From contig NZ_CM011002.1 in assembly GCF_000158095.2 (NCBI RefSeq), forward strand, positions 3,195,203 to 3,259,202: a stretch of DNA of 64,000 nt, read 5' to 3'. Below, in pieces: positions 30,680-39,900 of the stretch; the stretch's first letter is position 1; each line of letters begins with the position of its first letter. This DNA comes from Roseibium alexandrii DFL-11. GTDB lineage: Bacteria; Pseudomonadota; Alphaproteobacteria; Rhizobiales; Stappiaceae. The position numbers and the translations under genes were made by a program. The notes under the pieces are model-generated. The model did not search any database. It saw only the letters and a program-made list of their open reading frames with translations, and was not told where the DNA came from.

Positions 30680-30999
30680 TACTGGGTCTCCATGGGTGTG
30701 CCAGTTATTCGTGCACAGGCATAGGCAACGGCAGAGGACGCAACAAATCCGGCCCCCGACTGATAAAGGCGCTGAACAAAATCACTGTCTGCGCTTTGGC
30801 TCAAAGCGAACCAGGTTGCAGTTGGCGCGGCCATGATCCGACCGTCCGCTTTCGCGACAACCTCAAGGGCGGACGCCCCCCATGGTTTCGCAAACACGAC
30901 GACTGGACCATTTCCTGATGGCACCAATGTCCCGAGCAGCACGATCAAACAGCTTCCCAGGAAGTAAAGGGCCACAAAGCGCTTTGTGGAATTGCTCAA
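30679..30999 (-). CDS. Hypothetical small membrane-anchored protein coupled to the chemoreceptor
   Basis: A 106-residue protein with one N-terminal hydrophobic helix (about 8-26) and a small, probably periplasmic domain ([46 protein letters not shown]). I recognise no named family. Its TAA overlaps the ATG of the chemoreceptor (TAATG), so the two are translated together; a role as an accessory sensor or partner of that receptor is an inference from this coupling. Confidence 0.72.
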   Translation of the reverse strand: MSNSTKRFVALYFLGSCLIVLLGTLVPSGNGPVVVFAKPWGASALEVVAKADGRIMAAPTATWFALSQSADSDFVQRLYQSGAGFVASSAVAYACARITGTPMETQ

Positions 31000-31131
31000 C
31001 TTTTCGCCAAATCAACACTACGACTTGGTGTAATTATCCTTGCGGCAATTTAATAAAACCTGAAATTTTGGAACTTTTTGTCTGGGCACAAACGTCGGAT
31101 TTTCACCGCTTCCAAGCGCCTTGTAACAATT

Positions 31132-31162
31132 GACGGCGGCCTGACAAATTCATCAGGCCGTC
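31132..31162 (-). terminator. Hairpin downstream of msrA, possible terminator
   Basis: GACGGCGGCCTGA-CAAATTCA-TCAGGCCGTC forms a long stem with a small bulge, about 50 bases past the msrA stop. No T tract follows on the minus strand, so it may be a transcript end stabiliser rather than an intrinsic terminator. Confidence 0.45.
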
Positions 31163-31212
31163 TGGAAATCACGGGATACTGAATTCGGACTGTGGTCCGT
31201 CCGGAACCAGCC

Positions 31213-31878
31213 CTATTTTGCGGGCGAGAGGCCGGTCGGACACGCAACGCCGGTTCCACCGATCCCGCAATATCCGCCCGGATTTTTCGCAAGATATTGC
31301 TGATGGTAGTCTTCGGCGAAGTAAAACTCGTCGAGTTTTTTAGTTTCAGTCGTGATCGCGTTCTTGATCCCGCTCTCATGCAGCGCTTGCTGATACGCTG
31401 CCATGGATGCATTGGCTTCACTCAACGCCGCGTCTGTCGGCACGTAAATCGCCGAGCGGTACTGGGTGCCGGTATCATTTCCCTGCCTCATGCCTTGTGT
31501 CGGGTCGTGATTTTCCCAGAAGACCTTCAACAGATCTCCAAGGCTGACCTGAGCGGGATCATAAACGACCAGTACAGCCTCCGTGTGGCCTGTCCGGCCG
31601 GTGCAGGTTTCATGATAGGTTGGGTTGGGTGTGACCCCGCCTGCATAGCCGACGGCTGTCACGTGAACACCGGGCAACGTCCAAAACAGGCGTTCAGCGC
31701 CCCAGAAGCAGCCCATCCCGAAAAGAACAGTTTCCAACCCTTCCGGATACGGACCCATCATCGAATTTCCATTCACGAAATGCGCCTCTCCCGGCGCGAT
31801 GGCTTCCGCGCGGCCTGGAAGTGCCTCTGCAGAGGTCGGAAGTGAGAACTTTTTGCTCAACATAGTCATGAAAGACAT
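31213..31878 (-). CDS. msrA: Peptide-methionine (S)-S-oxide reductase MsrA
   Basis: Repairs oxidised methionine with electrons from thioredoxin. The catalytic GCFWG motif lies about 60 residues in ([12 protein letters not shown]); the conserved YAGG, HTEAV and FWENHDPT follow. The resolving Cys are in [13 protein letters not shown] near the C terminus. At 221 residues it is of the long E. coli type. The start at 31878 is picked for its GGAG seven bases upstream; Met codons before it lack this. No signal peptide, so cytoplasmic. MsrB is not adjacent. Confidence 0.94.
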   Translation of the reverse strand: MSFMTMLSKKFSLPTSAEALPGRAEAIAPGEAHFVNGNSMMGPYPEGLETVLFGMGCFWGAERLFWTLPGVHVTAVGYAGGVTPNPTYHETCTGRTGHTEAVLVVYDPAQVSLGDLLKVFWENHDPTQGMRQGNDTGTQYRSAIYVPTDAALSEANASMAAYQQALHESGIKNAITTETKKLDEFYFAEDYHQQYLAKNPGGYCGIGGTGVACPTGLSPAK

Positions 31879-32023
31879 GATCACGCTCCAGGTTTTTGAC
31901 AACAGGAGTATGCACCTGCGATCCGGCGCAAATGAATACCGGTTGACCGATTATGTGGATCTATTTTGCAGCTTGTCTACGGGCAGAGCCTAATGCTTGT
32001 CGAAGCTCACACGTCTTGAAGTT

Positions 32024-32350
32024 TCAAGCATACCGAAAACGGCGTTTTTGCCGACGGGCGCCCATGAGCAAGAACAGCACCCCGACACCCGCAAAGACGG
32101 CCCATGCCGGCCACGTCAAGACTGTTTGAAGCATCGGATCCCAAACAATTGGATGGACATACCTCTGAATCACAGCTTGAGACAGATTTAGCGTTTCCGG
32201 TGACATTTCGAACCAAAGCTGCCCGAGCGGCTTGAACATGATTTGCGATTCTGCGATCGAACGGCTTGCGTCCGCAATGCCAACAACAATCGCAATTGCA
32301 AGCAACCCGAAACCCAACACCCGTAATAAAAACTTCAAAATACTTATCAT
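32024..32350 (-). CDS. Hypothetical two-helix membrane protein
   Basis: A 108-residue integral membrane protein. Helix 1 is about 5-27, followed by a roughly 50-residue loop (AESQIMFKPLGQLWFEMSPE), helix 2 is about 79-97, and the C-terminal tail is strongly basic (GARRQKRRFRYA), which by the positive-inside rule puts both ends in the cytoplasm. I know similar proteins as uncharacterised in Hyphomicrobiales. Monocistronic; last host gene before the tRNA-Ser and island. Confidence 0.75.
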   Translation of the reverse strand: MISILKFLLRVLGFGLLAIAIVVGIADASRSIAESQIMFKPLGQLWFEMSPETLNLSQAVIQRYVHPIVWDPMLQTVLTWPAWAVFAGVGVLFLLMGARRQKRRFRYA

Positions 32351-32768
32351 TGCCGTACCGTCATGTCTCTACTTCAACAGCCCCACCCCAACTTCTGAAT
32401 AATAATTTTGGTTTTTACGATTGAGGAGCCCGGACCTTCCCGGGTAGACTTGAGATATTATCGTTAATTTCTTGATCAAGTATTGTCAGCTAACACTTTT
32501 GTGTTTTCCGCTCGAGCCGACGTGTCCCTAAAGGCGAAGTGACCGGAATTATCGGGACACCGAAATTCCTTAGATCAAAACAGTTCGGTTGCAAAAACCA
32601 ATTCACATAGGTGAAGCGCCTACTTCCTGCGAAAACTTTCGACTTTATCGCTCCAAAAACCGGATAATCGAACCCGCATTTTTCGGTATAAATTCAAACA
32701 TTTCACTGTGTTCAAATCAGCTATCCCTAAGCTCCGACCAATTGGATAAAAAAAACTTCATCAGGTGC
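32351..32768. other. Non-coding region upstream of tRNA-Ser
   Basis: No gene seen. It is AT-rich towards its right end. One inverted repeat stands out, GTGTCCC (32522-32528) and GGGACAC (32554-32560), separated by 25 bases; it may be a short structured element or a worn insertion-sequence remnant. Confidence 0.45.
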
Positions 32769-32796
32769 TTGCCTTCATCCGCCGCATCAGTATATT
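32769..32796 (+). promoter_or_regulatory. Probable promoter of tRNA-Ser
   Basis: TTGCCT (32769-32774) and TATATT (32791-32796) are spaced 16 bases apart, with transcription start expected near 32803, about 25 bases before the tRNA. This is close to the sigma-70 consensus for a stable RNA promoter. Confidence 0.55.
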
Positions 32797-32827
32797 GCGC
32801 CCACTCAAGCGGGACACTGCTTGCAAC

Positions 32828-32919
<92 letters not shown>

Positions 32920-33024
32920 ACTCTGTATTTGCCCGAAACAGCTTGAAACAAATTTCGCTGAACCGCTAGGCTTCCTGCTGGTTCGCGTTGCATGCTGTTG
33001 CATCTTGTCACTCCCAATGCCAAT

Positions 33025-33039
33025 ATTATTGATGGGTGT
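33025..33039 (+). repeat. 15-bp repeat near attL, candidate integrase arm-binding site
   Basis: ATTATTGATGGGTGT occurs here, just before the integrase start, and once more at 46221-46235, inside the opposite island end. Position at both ends but inside the core repeats is what arm-type sites of tyrosine integrases show; binding is inferred. Confidence 0.55.
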
Positions 33040-33054
33040 AATAAAGGGTGCGAC

Positions 33055-34347
33055 ATGCCAAAGGCAGCTCGAGAGCTAACTCCGCTGGAAGTCAAGCGCC
33101 TTAAAAATTCTGGCAGAGGCGGAAATGAGCTGCATTTTGTCGGTGGCGTTTCCGGTCTAGCTATTCAACTTCTTTCAAGCGGCGGCAAGACATGGATTTT
33201 GCGGACCACGGTCGGATACAAAAGGCGTGACATCGGCCTAGGTGGGTATCCTGATGTTTCACTTGCCCAAGCCCGTGAAAGAGCGAGAGAAACCAAGGAA
33301 CTCATTCGACAAGGTGTTGATCCGATTGAGCATCGAAAATCTCTGCAGTCTCAATTGGTCGCCTCGCAAATGCGTGGTTTGAGCTTTTCCGATGCCGTTG
33401 ATCGCTACTTATCTGTTAAGTCGGCGGAACTTCGCAACGAAAAGCATAAAGAGCAGTGGGCCAGCACGCTTCAAACATATGCCCTACCGCACCTTGGGAA
33501 GATGCTTGTCGACAATATTACAACACAAGACATACTCCTTGTACTTCAACCTATTTGGACCGATAAGACCGAAACTGCGTCCCGGTTGCGTGGGCGCATT
33601 GAGGCGGTGCTTTCCTGGTCAACTGTGAGCGGACATCGGACGGGAGAAAATCCGGCCCGATGGGCAGGAAACCTAAAGGAGCTCCTGCCCTCGCCAAGCA
33701 AAATCGCCAAATCTGGCAATTGGCCGGCAATCGCACTCGTTGAAGCCGACAGCTGGTTTGAGGGCCTACGCCTACGCGACGGAACAGCAGCGCGCGCTCT
33801 GGAATTTCTGGCCTTGTGCGCGTCGAGGTCGGGTGAAGTCAGAAAAGCGACTTGGTCCGAGATCGATCACAAACAGAAAACGTGGGTAATTCCCGGTGAG
33901 CGGATGAAGGTGGGCAAAGATCATCGGGTTCCCCTATCAGCGACCGCACTGGCACTCTTGGACGCACTGCCAAAACGCGAAGATTCACCTTTCATTTTTC
34001 CGGCTCCGCGGGGAGGCCCTCTTTCAGATATGGCCCTTTCTGCGGTGATGCGGCGCATGCACAGCGTAGAATTAGACAACGGCAGACCAGGCTGGCGAGA
34101 TCCAAGAAATGGACATCCGGCTGTTCCGCATGGACTGAGGTCAACGTTTAGAGATTGGGCTGCGGAGTCCGGTTTTGCGCGAGATATGGCAGAAATTGCA
34201 CTTTCTCACAGTGTCGGCAGCGAAGTGGAACGTGCATATCGACGCTCTGACCTGATTGAACGTCGACGGGGCATGATGTCGGCTTGGGCAGAATTTCTGC
34301 GCGGAGCAACTGCGTCAAATATCGTTCATTGGGAGATGCGCGGATGA
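33055..34347 (+). CDS. int: Tyrosine recombinase/integrase, P4 type
   Basis: A 430-residue site-specific recombinase that would integrate and excise the island at tRNA-Ser. The N-terminal arm-binding domain (about 1-95, DUF4102-like with [20 protein letters not shown]) is followed by a core-binding SAM-like domain (about 108-210) and the catalytic domain: Arg258 (CASRSGEVR), Lys near 285-288, His359-x-x-Arg362 (HGLR), His385 (LSHS) and nucleophile Tyr395 (AYRRSD). All residues are intact, so it should be active. AAAGGG precedes the Met at 33055; an in-frame earlier start at 32992 is unlikely. It overlaps the next gene by 4 bases. Confidence 0.95.
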   Translation: MPKAARELTPLEVKRLKNSGRGGNELHFVGGVSGLAIQLLSSGGKTWILRTTVGYKRRDIGLGGYPDVSLAQARERARETKELIRQGVDPIEHRKSLQSQLVASQMRGLSFSDAVDRYLSVKSAELRNEKHKEQWASTLQTYALPHLGKMLVDNITTQDILLVLQPIWTDKTETASRLRGRIEAVLSWSTVSGHRTGENPARWAGNLKELLPSPSKIAKSGNWPAIALVEADSWFEGLRLRDGTAARALEFLALCASRSGEVRKATWSEIDHKQKTWVIPGERMKVGKDHRVPLSATALALLDALPKREDSPFIFPAPRGGPLSDMALSAVMRRMHSVELDNGRPGWRDPRNGHPAVPHGLRSTFRDWAAESGFARDMAEIALSHSVGSEVERAYRRSDLIERRRGMMSAWAEFLRGATASNIVHWEMRG

Positions 34348-35141
34348 ACGATTGGGATCCTTTTCAAGATCTTGACTATGATCCCGCTGAAAAATTCTTC
34401 GAAGAAGGCTGGGATGTGAACCCAGAGCGCCCTCCGCCACAAGCGAAGAGGGTTTGGACAGTTGTCAAAAAACACTTTCCAGAAATCACCTATGAAACGG
34501 AATGTCGTCATGGAATGACAGCCGTCGATATGGTTATTTCCTATGACGACAGCGTCACGTACGAATGCTCACATTGTGCAGTTTGGCAAGCTCTGCAAAA
34601 AGATTCGGACGCTGGCCCTTCCAATTCATACACAGAGAAGCAAAGTCCCTCATCCGTCATCCGCAAAAAGCTGAAGGCAATTGAAACTGGCAACATTCAA
34701 CTGTGGCAAGAAGCCGTCCGAGAAACGACTTTACCAGTACAGGTAGTTGAGGCCGATGCAGAGGAGGCGCTTGATATCACCGGCTGGACGCTGGGTGAGA
34801 CGACTCAACTCGCTATCGGGCCGGTCAACAAACAATCCAACGATCTTTGGGAGCGGATGCAAACTGTGCTCACAAAAGCATTGGAATTGTCTCGCAAAGG
34901 TGGTCGTCCTTCTGCCCCACATCGGGACGACGCAGTCCGGGCAGCAATTGAGCTTTGGGAATGCTTAAGCGGAGAAATAGCCGTTCAACCACCGCACAAG
35001 GCGGGGACATCTGAACGAACGAGTCCGATGGTCGAATTTGCCTGTGAAGTCATTGAAGTTTATTCAAATTTTGGAATGAAAGGCGCCGTATCTGTCAATT
35101 CCGGCGCATTCTGGAACCGCATCCTGCCGGCAAAAAAATAG
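34344..35141 (+). CDS. Hypothetical protein translationally coupled to the integrase
   Basis: An unrecognised 265-residue soluble protein. It starts [14 protein letters not shown] within the integrase stop (ATGA), so the two are co-translated. The N-terminal acidic part leads to a segment with a possible Cys/His cluster (ECRHGMTAVDM ... YECSHCAVWQAL: Cys, His, Cys, His, Cys), suggestive of a small zinc-binding knuckle. The remainder is helical, with a basic patch (LSRKGGRPSAPHRDDAVRAAIELW). It may act in integration control or in island upkeep, but that rests on position only. Confidence 0.72.
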   Translation: MNDWDPFQDLDYDPAEKFFEEGWDVNPERPPPQAKRVWTVVKKHFPEITYETECRHGMTAVDMVISYDDSVTYECSHCAVWQALQKDSDAGPSNSYTEKQSPSSVIRKKLKAIETGNIQLWQEAVRETTLPVQVVEADAEEALDITGWTLGETTQLAIGPVNKQSNDLWERMQTVLTKALELSRKGGRPSAPHRDDAVRAAIELWECLSGEIAVQPPHKAGTSERTSPMVEFACEVIEVYSNFGMKGAVSVNSGAFWNRILPAKK

Positions 35142-35218
35142 ATAAGTGAAGTTTCTGGGGCGGACATGGCGCTCCCATATCCACATTTTGTCCGCATTCG
35201 AAACAAGGAATGTGGAAC

Positions 35219-35401
35219 ATGAACATCACATATCTTTCCGACCAGGATCTTGCTGTTCGTTGGGGTATCGCCCGTCCAACTGTTTGGCGTTGGCACCGCG
35301 AAAATCTGTCTTTCCCGCGCTGCGTGAAGCTAACCCCAGGCTGCTCACGATGGAAACTATCGGACATCGAACAATGGGAAGCCTCTAGGGCGACGACATA
35401 G
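35219..35401 (+). CDS. AlpA-like/excisionase-type small HTH regulator
   Basis: A 60-residue MerR-type helix-turn-helix protein: MNITYLSDQDLAVRWGIARPTVWRW fits the AlpA/Xis HTH (LAVRWGIARPTVWRWHREN), and a short wing with FPRCVKL and the closing WKLSDIEQWEAS is characteristic. P4-like islands use AlpA proteins to activate integrase transcription or act as excisionase. AAGGA nine bases upstream favours the Met at 35219 over one at 35210. The first gene after it is hsdM, about 790 bp further on. Confidence 0.82.
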   Translation: MNITYLSDQDLAVRWGIARPTVWRWHRENLSFPRCVKLTPGCSRWKLSDIEQWEASRATT

Positions 35402-36190
35402 CAGGCCAATTCGATCCACCCAATTTCAATTCGATAAACAGAACTGCTGGCCCGTACATGGGGCGGCTGTCAAACCTAGGGAATGGTCGGTTTCATGACG
35501 GCAGCGTTCCCGGCGTGCTTTGGCACGTTTCGCTATACTGTGGGGCGCCGCAAACTAGCAACCCTGGCTCGAAAGCTCCGAAGGGTGCGGCCGCGGGATT
35601 ACCAGATCCCAGCGAATTAGTAGGGAGCAATCTTGCGGCACTGGTCTTGAGATCGCGAGAACCCTAACGGCGGCCCGGCTCCGACGGACAAGATCGTTCA
35701 AGGGTATGGAGACGAAAGCTCTCTTCCGGGCTTTCGTCGCTCTATACCCCTGCAAGCAACCCTCACCAACAGACAAAGAGAAGTTATACTTCTACAGATA
35801 CAGAGTTCGTTGAGAATATAGACGGGGTCAGGACAGATGGGAAAATCATGCCCCCCACCATAGGTTCTTTCTGGACCCCACCCCCTGCGGGGCGGTTGCA
35901 GCGTATCATTTGAATGTTTTTTGGAAAATTAATTTGCCGTTTCCGATTCCTGTTTGAAGATCTTAACAGATTGAAATTCATACCTTTTGGGTATCGCAAC
36001 AGGAAATCACACCCATAAATTAGGAAATGAAGCATCCCGCTTTTTCTTAAAATTTTTTTCCCACTCCGGACTACAGTTCTTTCTTATGTTCGCCGACCAA
36101 AAAGAACGGCTGACTTTCTAAAAAAGTCTTCACTCAAAGACTCCACCCTCCTAGATTGCAATCGGGAAATTTGATTCAAGGGATACGACC
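35402..36190. other. Long non-coding region with structured GC-rich left half, upstream of the hsd operon
   Basis: No convincing gene. The left part (35450-35760) is GC-rich and full of dyads: ACCCT/AGGGT (35561-35586) enclosing GCT-CGAA-AGC, GGGAT/ATCCC (35595-35610), and the long hairpin at 35702-35749. The right part (35770-36190) is AT-rich, with GTTCTTT/AAAGAAC (36076-36107) and AGTCTT/AAGACT (36125-36142) just before hsdM, possible operator or leader hairpins. AAGGGAT is the hsdM ribosome site. The left half could encode a structured RNA. Confidence 0.6.
35702..35749 (+). ncRNA. Strong 18-bp hairpin, possible structured RNA element
   Basis: GGGTATGGAGACGAAAGC pairs with GCTTTCGTCGCTCTATACCC around a 10-base loop, with one two-base bulge and one G-T/G-A position. 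No T tract follows, so this is not a simple terminator. Strand and function are uncertain; the plus strand is given because all island genes run that way. Confidence 0.35.
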
Positions 36191-37726
36191 GTGATTACCG
36201 GTGAGCTGCGTAGCAAGATTGACAGTGTTTGGAATGCATTTTGGGCGGGTGGGATCGCTAATCCGCTCGAGGTGATCGAACAGATTACATACCTCTTGTT
36301 CATGCGCGGCCTGGACGACATTCAAACGCTGGAGGAGCGCAAGGCGACCCGCTTTGACAAGCCTGTCGAAAGGGTGATTTTTCCAGACGGAAACGATCCG
36401 CGCGACCGCCCTTATTCTGATCTCAGATGGTCTCGCTTCAAGGACAAGGCCCCTGCGGAAATGTTCGAGATCGTTTCCGAGCACGTCTTCCCATTCCTGC
36501 GCGAACTCGCAGGCAACGACACCGCCCATGCCGAGCACATGAAAGGCGCGCGTTTCACGATCCCGACACCGGCTCTCTTGGCGAAAGTCGTCGATCTTTT
36601 GAGCGAGATCCCAATGGAGGACCGCGACACAAAGGGCGACCTCTATGAATACATGCTGGCGAAAATCGCCTCGGCCGGACAGAACGGCCAGTTCCGTACG
36701 CCGCGCCACATCATCCAGTTGATGGTGGAACTGACCAGGCCAACACCGAAGGATACGATCTGCGACCCGGCCGCCGGCACCGCAGGCTTTCTGGTTGCCG
36801 CTGGAGAGTACCTGCGCGAGAAAAACCCAGAACTCTTCCGCGATGAGGACCTGCGCAAGCACTTCCATGAGGGCATGTTCCACGGCTACGACTTTGACGC
36901 CACCATGCTGCGCATTGGCTCGATGAACATGCAGCTCCACGGCATCGAGGGCGGCGACATCCGTTACAAGGACTCCCTCGCAGAAGATCACGCCGGCGAC
37001 ACCGATGCCTATTCGCTGATCCTCGCCAACCCGCCTTTCGCCGGATCGCTCGACTATGAGACGACGGCCAAGGATCTTTTGAAGATCGTCAAGACGAAGA
37101 AAACCGAACTTCTGTTCATGGCGCTGTTTTTGAAGCTGCTGAAGCCCGGTGGCCGCGCGGCGGTGATCGTGCCCGACGGCGTGCTCTTCGGCTCCTCCAA
37201 GGCGCACAAGGAGTTGCGGCGCATGCTAGTTGAGGATCACAAGCTGGACGGCATCATCAAGCTGCCCTCGGGCGTCTTCAAACCTTATGCCGGTGTTTCG
37301 ACGGCAATCGTGCTGTTCACCAAGACCAATTCCGGCGGTACGCATCACGTCTGGTTCTATGATGTTCAGGCAGACGGGCTCAGCCTCGACGACAAACGCC
37401 AGTTTTTGCTGGATGCGGAAAAGCTTGGTCCCGTACCCGAGGTCGCACTGAGCGCGGAGGAGCACACCAAAAACAACCTGCCGGACCTGCTGGCCCGCTG
37501 GTGGGAGAAAGATGGCGCAGAGCTGAAACGTGCGCGCACCCAGCAGAGCTTCTGTGTGCCCAAGGCCGATATCGCGGCGGCCGGCTACGATCTGTCCATC
37601 AACCGCTACAAGGAAGTGGTGCATGAGACGGTCGATCACCGCCCTCCGCAGGAGATCATCGCCGAGCTGAAGTTACTGGAAGCCGAGATTACCGCCGGCC
37701 TTGATGAACTGGAGGCGATGCTGTGA
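36191..37726 (+). CDS. hsdM: Type I restriction-modification system methyltransferase subunit HsdM
   Basis: N6-adenine DNA methyltransferase subunit that works with HsdS (M2S) and, with HsdR, in restriction. An N-terminal HsdM helical domain (about 5-140) precedes the catalytic domain: motif I DPAAGTAGF (192-200), motif IV NPPF (280-283), plus QFRTPRHI (167-174) typical of HsdM. At 511 residues it is full length. GTG start with AAGGGAT at good distance. The last 4 bases overlap hsdS (GTGA). No frameshift; all motifs are intact. Confidence 0.96.
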   Translation: MITGELRSKIDSVWNAFWAGGIANPLEVIEQITYLLFMRGLDDIQTLEERKATRFDKPVERVIFPDGNDPRDRPYSDLRWSRFKDKAPAEMFEIVSEHVFPFLRELAGNDTAHAEHMKGARFTIPTPALLAKVVDLLSEIPMEDRDTKGDLYEYMLAKIASAGQNGQFRTPRHIIQLMVELTRPTPKDTICDPAAGTAGFLVAAGEYLREKNPELFRDEDLRKHFHEGMFHGYDFDATMLRIGSMNMQLHGIEGGDIRYKDSLAEDHAGDTDAYSLILANPPFAGSLDYETTAKDLLKIVKTKKTELLFMALFLKLLKPGGRAAVIVPDGVLFGSSKAHKELRRMLVEDHKLDGIIKLPSGVFKPYAGVSTAIVLFTKTNSGGTHHVWFYDVQADGLSLDDKRQFLLDAEKLGPVPEVALSAEEHTKNNLPDLLARWWEKDGAELKRARTQQSFCVPKADIAAAGYDLSINRYKEVVHETVDHRPPQEIIAELKLLEAEITAGLDELEAML

Positions 37727-38913
37727 GCCTTTGCCGCGAGCCCATCGGTGACTATGTCGAGCGAATAACCACATGGTCGCCCGCAAAATCAAACATTGCC
37801 TCATTTCAGTATATCGATCTGAGCTCCGTCAGCCAGGACGAAAAGTCGATTGTCGGCGCGAACGTTATGCCTACTTCGGAAGCACCTAGCCGTGCTCGCC
37901 AGATCGTCCAGGCAGGCGATGTTCTTGTTTCAACCGTTCGACCAAATTTGAATGGCGTAGCTCATGTGCCACCACAATTCGACGGATGCACTGCCTCAAC
38001 AGGGTTTTGCGTGCTTCGTCCACGCGAGGGGAGGTTATCAGGACGATACCTCTACCACTGGGTCCGCTCATCTTTGTTCGTGAAAGACATGGTGGGGAAG
38101 TCGACTGGTGCCAGCTATCCCGCAGTTAGCGACAAGATCGTTAAAGCCTCATCGATCCCCCTCCCGCCGCTCGACGAGCAGCGACGGATCTCGGCGATCC
38201 TGGACAAGGCAGACAGCTTGCGGCAAAAGCGCAAACAAGCCATCGCCCTGCTCGACAGTCTCACCCAGTCGATCTTTCTGGAGATGTTCGGGGATCCGGT
38301 CAGCAATCCGAAGGGATGGCCCCAAAACAATTCACTCTCGGATATTGCCGACATCGCGTCCGGTATTACCAAGGGACGGAAGTTACGAGGTGAACCCACA
38401 AGAACCGTGCCGTACCTCGCTGTTGCGAATGTTCAAGATAAGACGCTTAAGCTTGATATTGTGAAGACTATCGAAGCCACCGAAGCTGAGATTGGGCGAT
38501 ATCGGCTTCAGGTTGACGACTTGCTGCTGACTGAAGGTGGCGATCCCGATAAACTCGGCAGAGGCAGTCTTTGGAGAGGCGAGTTGCATGAAGCAATTCA
38601 CCAAAACCACATTTTCCGTGTTCGACTGACTTCAAACAACGTTCACCCACTCTACGCGATGTGGTTGATCGGCAGCGATTACGGAAAACGCTATTTTCTG
38701 AAGTCGGCAAAGCAAACCACCGGGATTGCGTCCATCAACAAGACGCAATTGTCAAATTTACCATTTCTGCTTCCTCCAAAGAAATTGCAACAAGAATTCG
38801 CCGACCAAGCTCAGGCAGTAAAAACAAAACTGGACAAGCTGTTAACCTGTGAAGATTTGACGAACTCTCTATTTTCGTCTCTCCAACACCGCGCCTTTTC
38901 AGGAGAACTCTGA
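37723..38913 (+). CDS. hsdS: Type I restriction-modification system specificity subunit HsdS
   Basis: A 396-residue target-recognition subunit: TRD1 (about 1-145), the conserved central helical spacer (PLPPLDEQRRISAILDKADS), TRD2 (about 195-345) and the distal spacer ending LFSSLQHRAFSGEL, with the repeated F-L-PP-L style motif (FLLPPKKLQQEFADQ). The two TRDs read the two halves of a bipartite sequence, which cannot be deduced here. GTG start overlapping hsdM; its stop overlaps the next gene by one base (TGATG). The nearest match in domain order is EcoEI/EcoAI-like systems. Confidence 0.95.
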   Translation: MSLCREPIGDYVERITTWSPAKSNIASFQYIDLSSVSQDEKSIVGANVMPTSEAPSRARQIVQAGDVLVSTVRPNLNGVAHVPPQFDGCTASTGFCVLRPREGRLSGRYLYHWVRSSLFVKDMVGKSTGASYPAVSDKIVKASSIPLPPLDEQRRISAILDKADSLRQKRKQAIALLDSLTQSIFLEMFGDPVSNPKGWPQNNSLSDIADIASGITKGRKLRGEPTRTVPYLAVANVQDKTLKLDIVKTIEATEAEIGRYRLQVDDLLLTEGGDPDKLGRGSLWRGELHEAIHQNHIFRVRLTSNNVHPLYAMWLIGSDYGKRYFLKSAKQTTGIASINKTQLSNLPFLLPPKKLQQEFADQAQAVKTKLDKLLTCEDLTNSLFSSLQHRAFSGEL

Positions 38914-39845
38914 TGAACGGGGAGCTCTTACATGTTTGGCCGCAAACTTGGGTCGAGATCTGGTCCAAATTAAAAAAGGCACGCAACGCACCGAAGGACC
39001 TCTATATCGAGTTGATACGGCAGCTTGTTCCAGCACCAATCGAGCCCGAAGTGCCTGCAGCTCCGCCTGCAGCAGCTTTCAACGAAAACGGCGAGCTGAT
39101 AGACCCCGAATATCTTCGAATTCGCGATGCCTACCATCAATCCCATGCGGAGTTTGATCAGCGCCGAATGTCACGAGAAAACGCCCTATCTGGTGACGAC
39201 ACACAAGCCTACTTCAAGAATGCTCTGACTTCGGTGACAACAGAGGAGGATGCTGTTGCATTTCTGGAAAAAGCGTATGGAACGCTAGAAACGTTCGACG
39301 AAGAAGCGGAGCTTAAAGCGAAATTTCGAGAATTGGTCTTGGACTTCCTGTCAAAGTTCAGCTTGCGATACGAACTCCGGGACGAATTTTCGCTCAATCC
39401 GACAATCGCGGGAGTATTCGTAAAGATGCTGGCGGAGGTCAAACGGCTCACTGCTGGTGATGATCATATCAACGAGCTATTGGCCGAATTTGACGACGCA
39501 TTTGCCGATTTGAAGATTGCGCGGACGCCGGCACGCATGAAGACGTGCCTGCAGAAGCAGTACAACTTGCTCGAGGCAATCGGGGCAACATATCCGGGCG
39601 TTGAAGCGGAGACATTGGGAGCAATGTGCGATCAACTCGACTGGCCCCATGCAACAATCAAGGAAGTCGGCAAGAAGCTCTATGGGTTTGGTTCAAACTA
39701 TCCTGGGCTTCGACACGGCGGCCGGCGTAGAGCGGCTCTGCGGCCTTTGGACATGAAGGACTTTGTCAGCATCTCTTTGATGCTTGCGGCTTTCACGCCA
39801 TACGTGATTGCCGAGCTGGAGCCTGATCGGTGCTATACGGGGTGA
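38913..39845 (+). CDS. Accessory protein of the hsd operon, Abi-C-like
   Basis: A 310-residue soluble protein between hsdS and hsdR, coupled to hsdS by TGATG. Helical throughout, with a Pro/Ala-rich segment at about 45-60. The C-terminal region GFGSNYPGLRHGG ... MKDFVSISLMLAAFTPYVI resembles the abortive-infection C-terminal domain (a GLRN...HG motif followed by a long hydrophobic helix), in which RN/H residues may form a HEPN-like RNase centre. The match is weak and by eye. Its place in the operon suggests a toxin-like or accessory role in defence. Confidence 0.68.
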   Translation: MNGELLHVWPQTWVEIWSKLKKARNAPKDLYIELIRQLVPAPIEPEVPAAPPAAAFNENGELIDPEYLRIRDAYHQSHAEFDQRRMSRENALSGDDTQAYFKNALTSVTTEEDAVAFLEKAYGTLETFDEEAELKAKFRELVLDFLSKFSLRYELRDEFSLNPTIAGVFVKMLAEVKRLTAGDDHINELLAEFDDAFADLKIARTPARMKTCLQKQYNLLEAIGATYPGVEAETLGAMCDQLDWPHATIKEVGKKLYGFGSNYPGLRHGGRRRAALRPLDMKDFVSISLMLAAFTPYVIAELEPDRCYTG

Positions 39846-39900
39846 ACCCAAACTCTTCAAATTGGGATCCATCGACAGTGTTGATTTGAAAGAAAATGCC

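Noticed and set aside
32522..32560. Insertion-sequence end marked by GTGTCCC...GGGACAC
   Set aside because: Only 39 bases apart with no transposase or target duplication; noted as an inverted repeat but not supported as a mobile element.
35402..36190. Retron or group II intron in the island's non-coding region
   Set aside because: No reverse transcriptase or intron-encoded protein is in the window, and the conserved intron domain V sequence is not seen. Only hairpins of unknown role remain.
36176..37207. 343-residue open frame on the minus strand opposite hsdM
   Set aside because: It mirrors the codon bias of hsdM and has no recognisable domain or ribosome site; hsdM motifs are intact on the plus strand.
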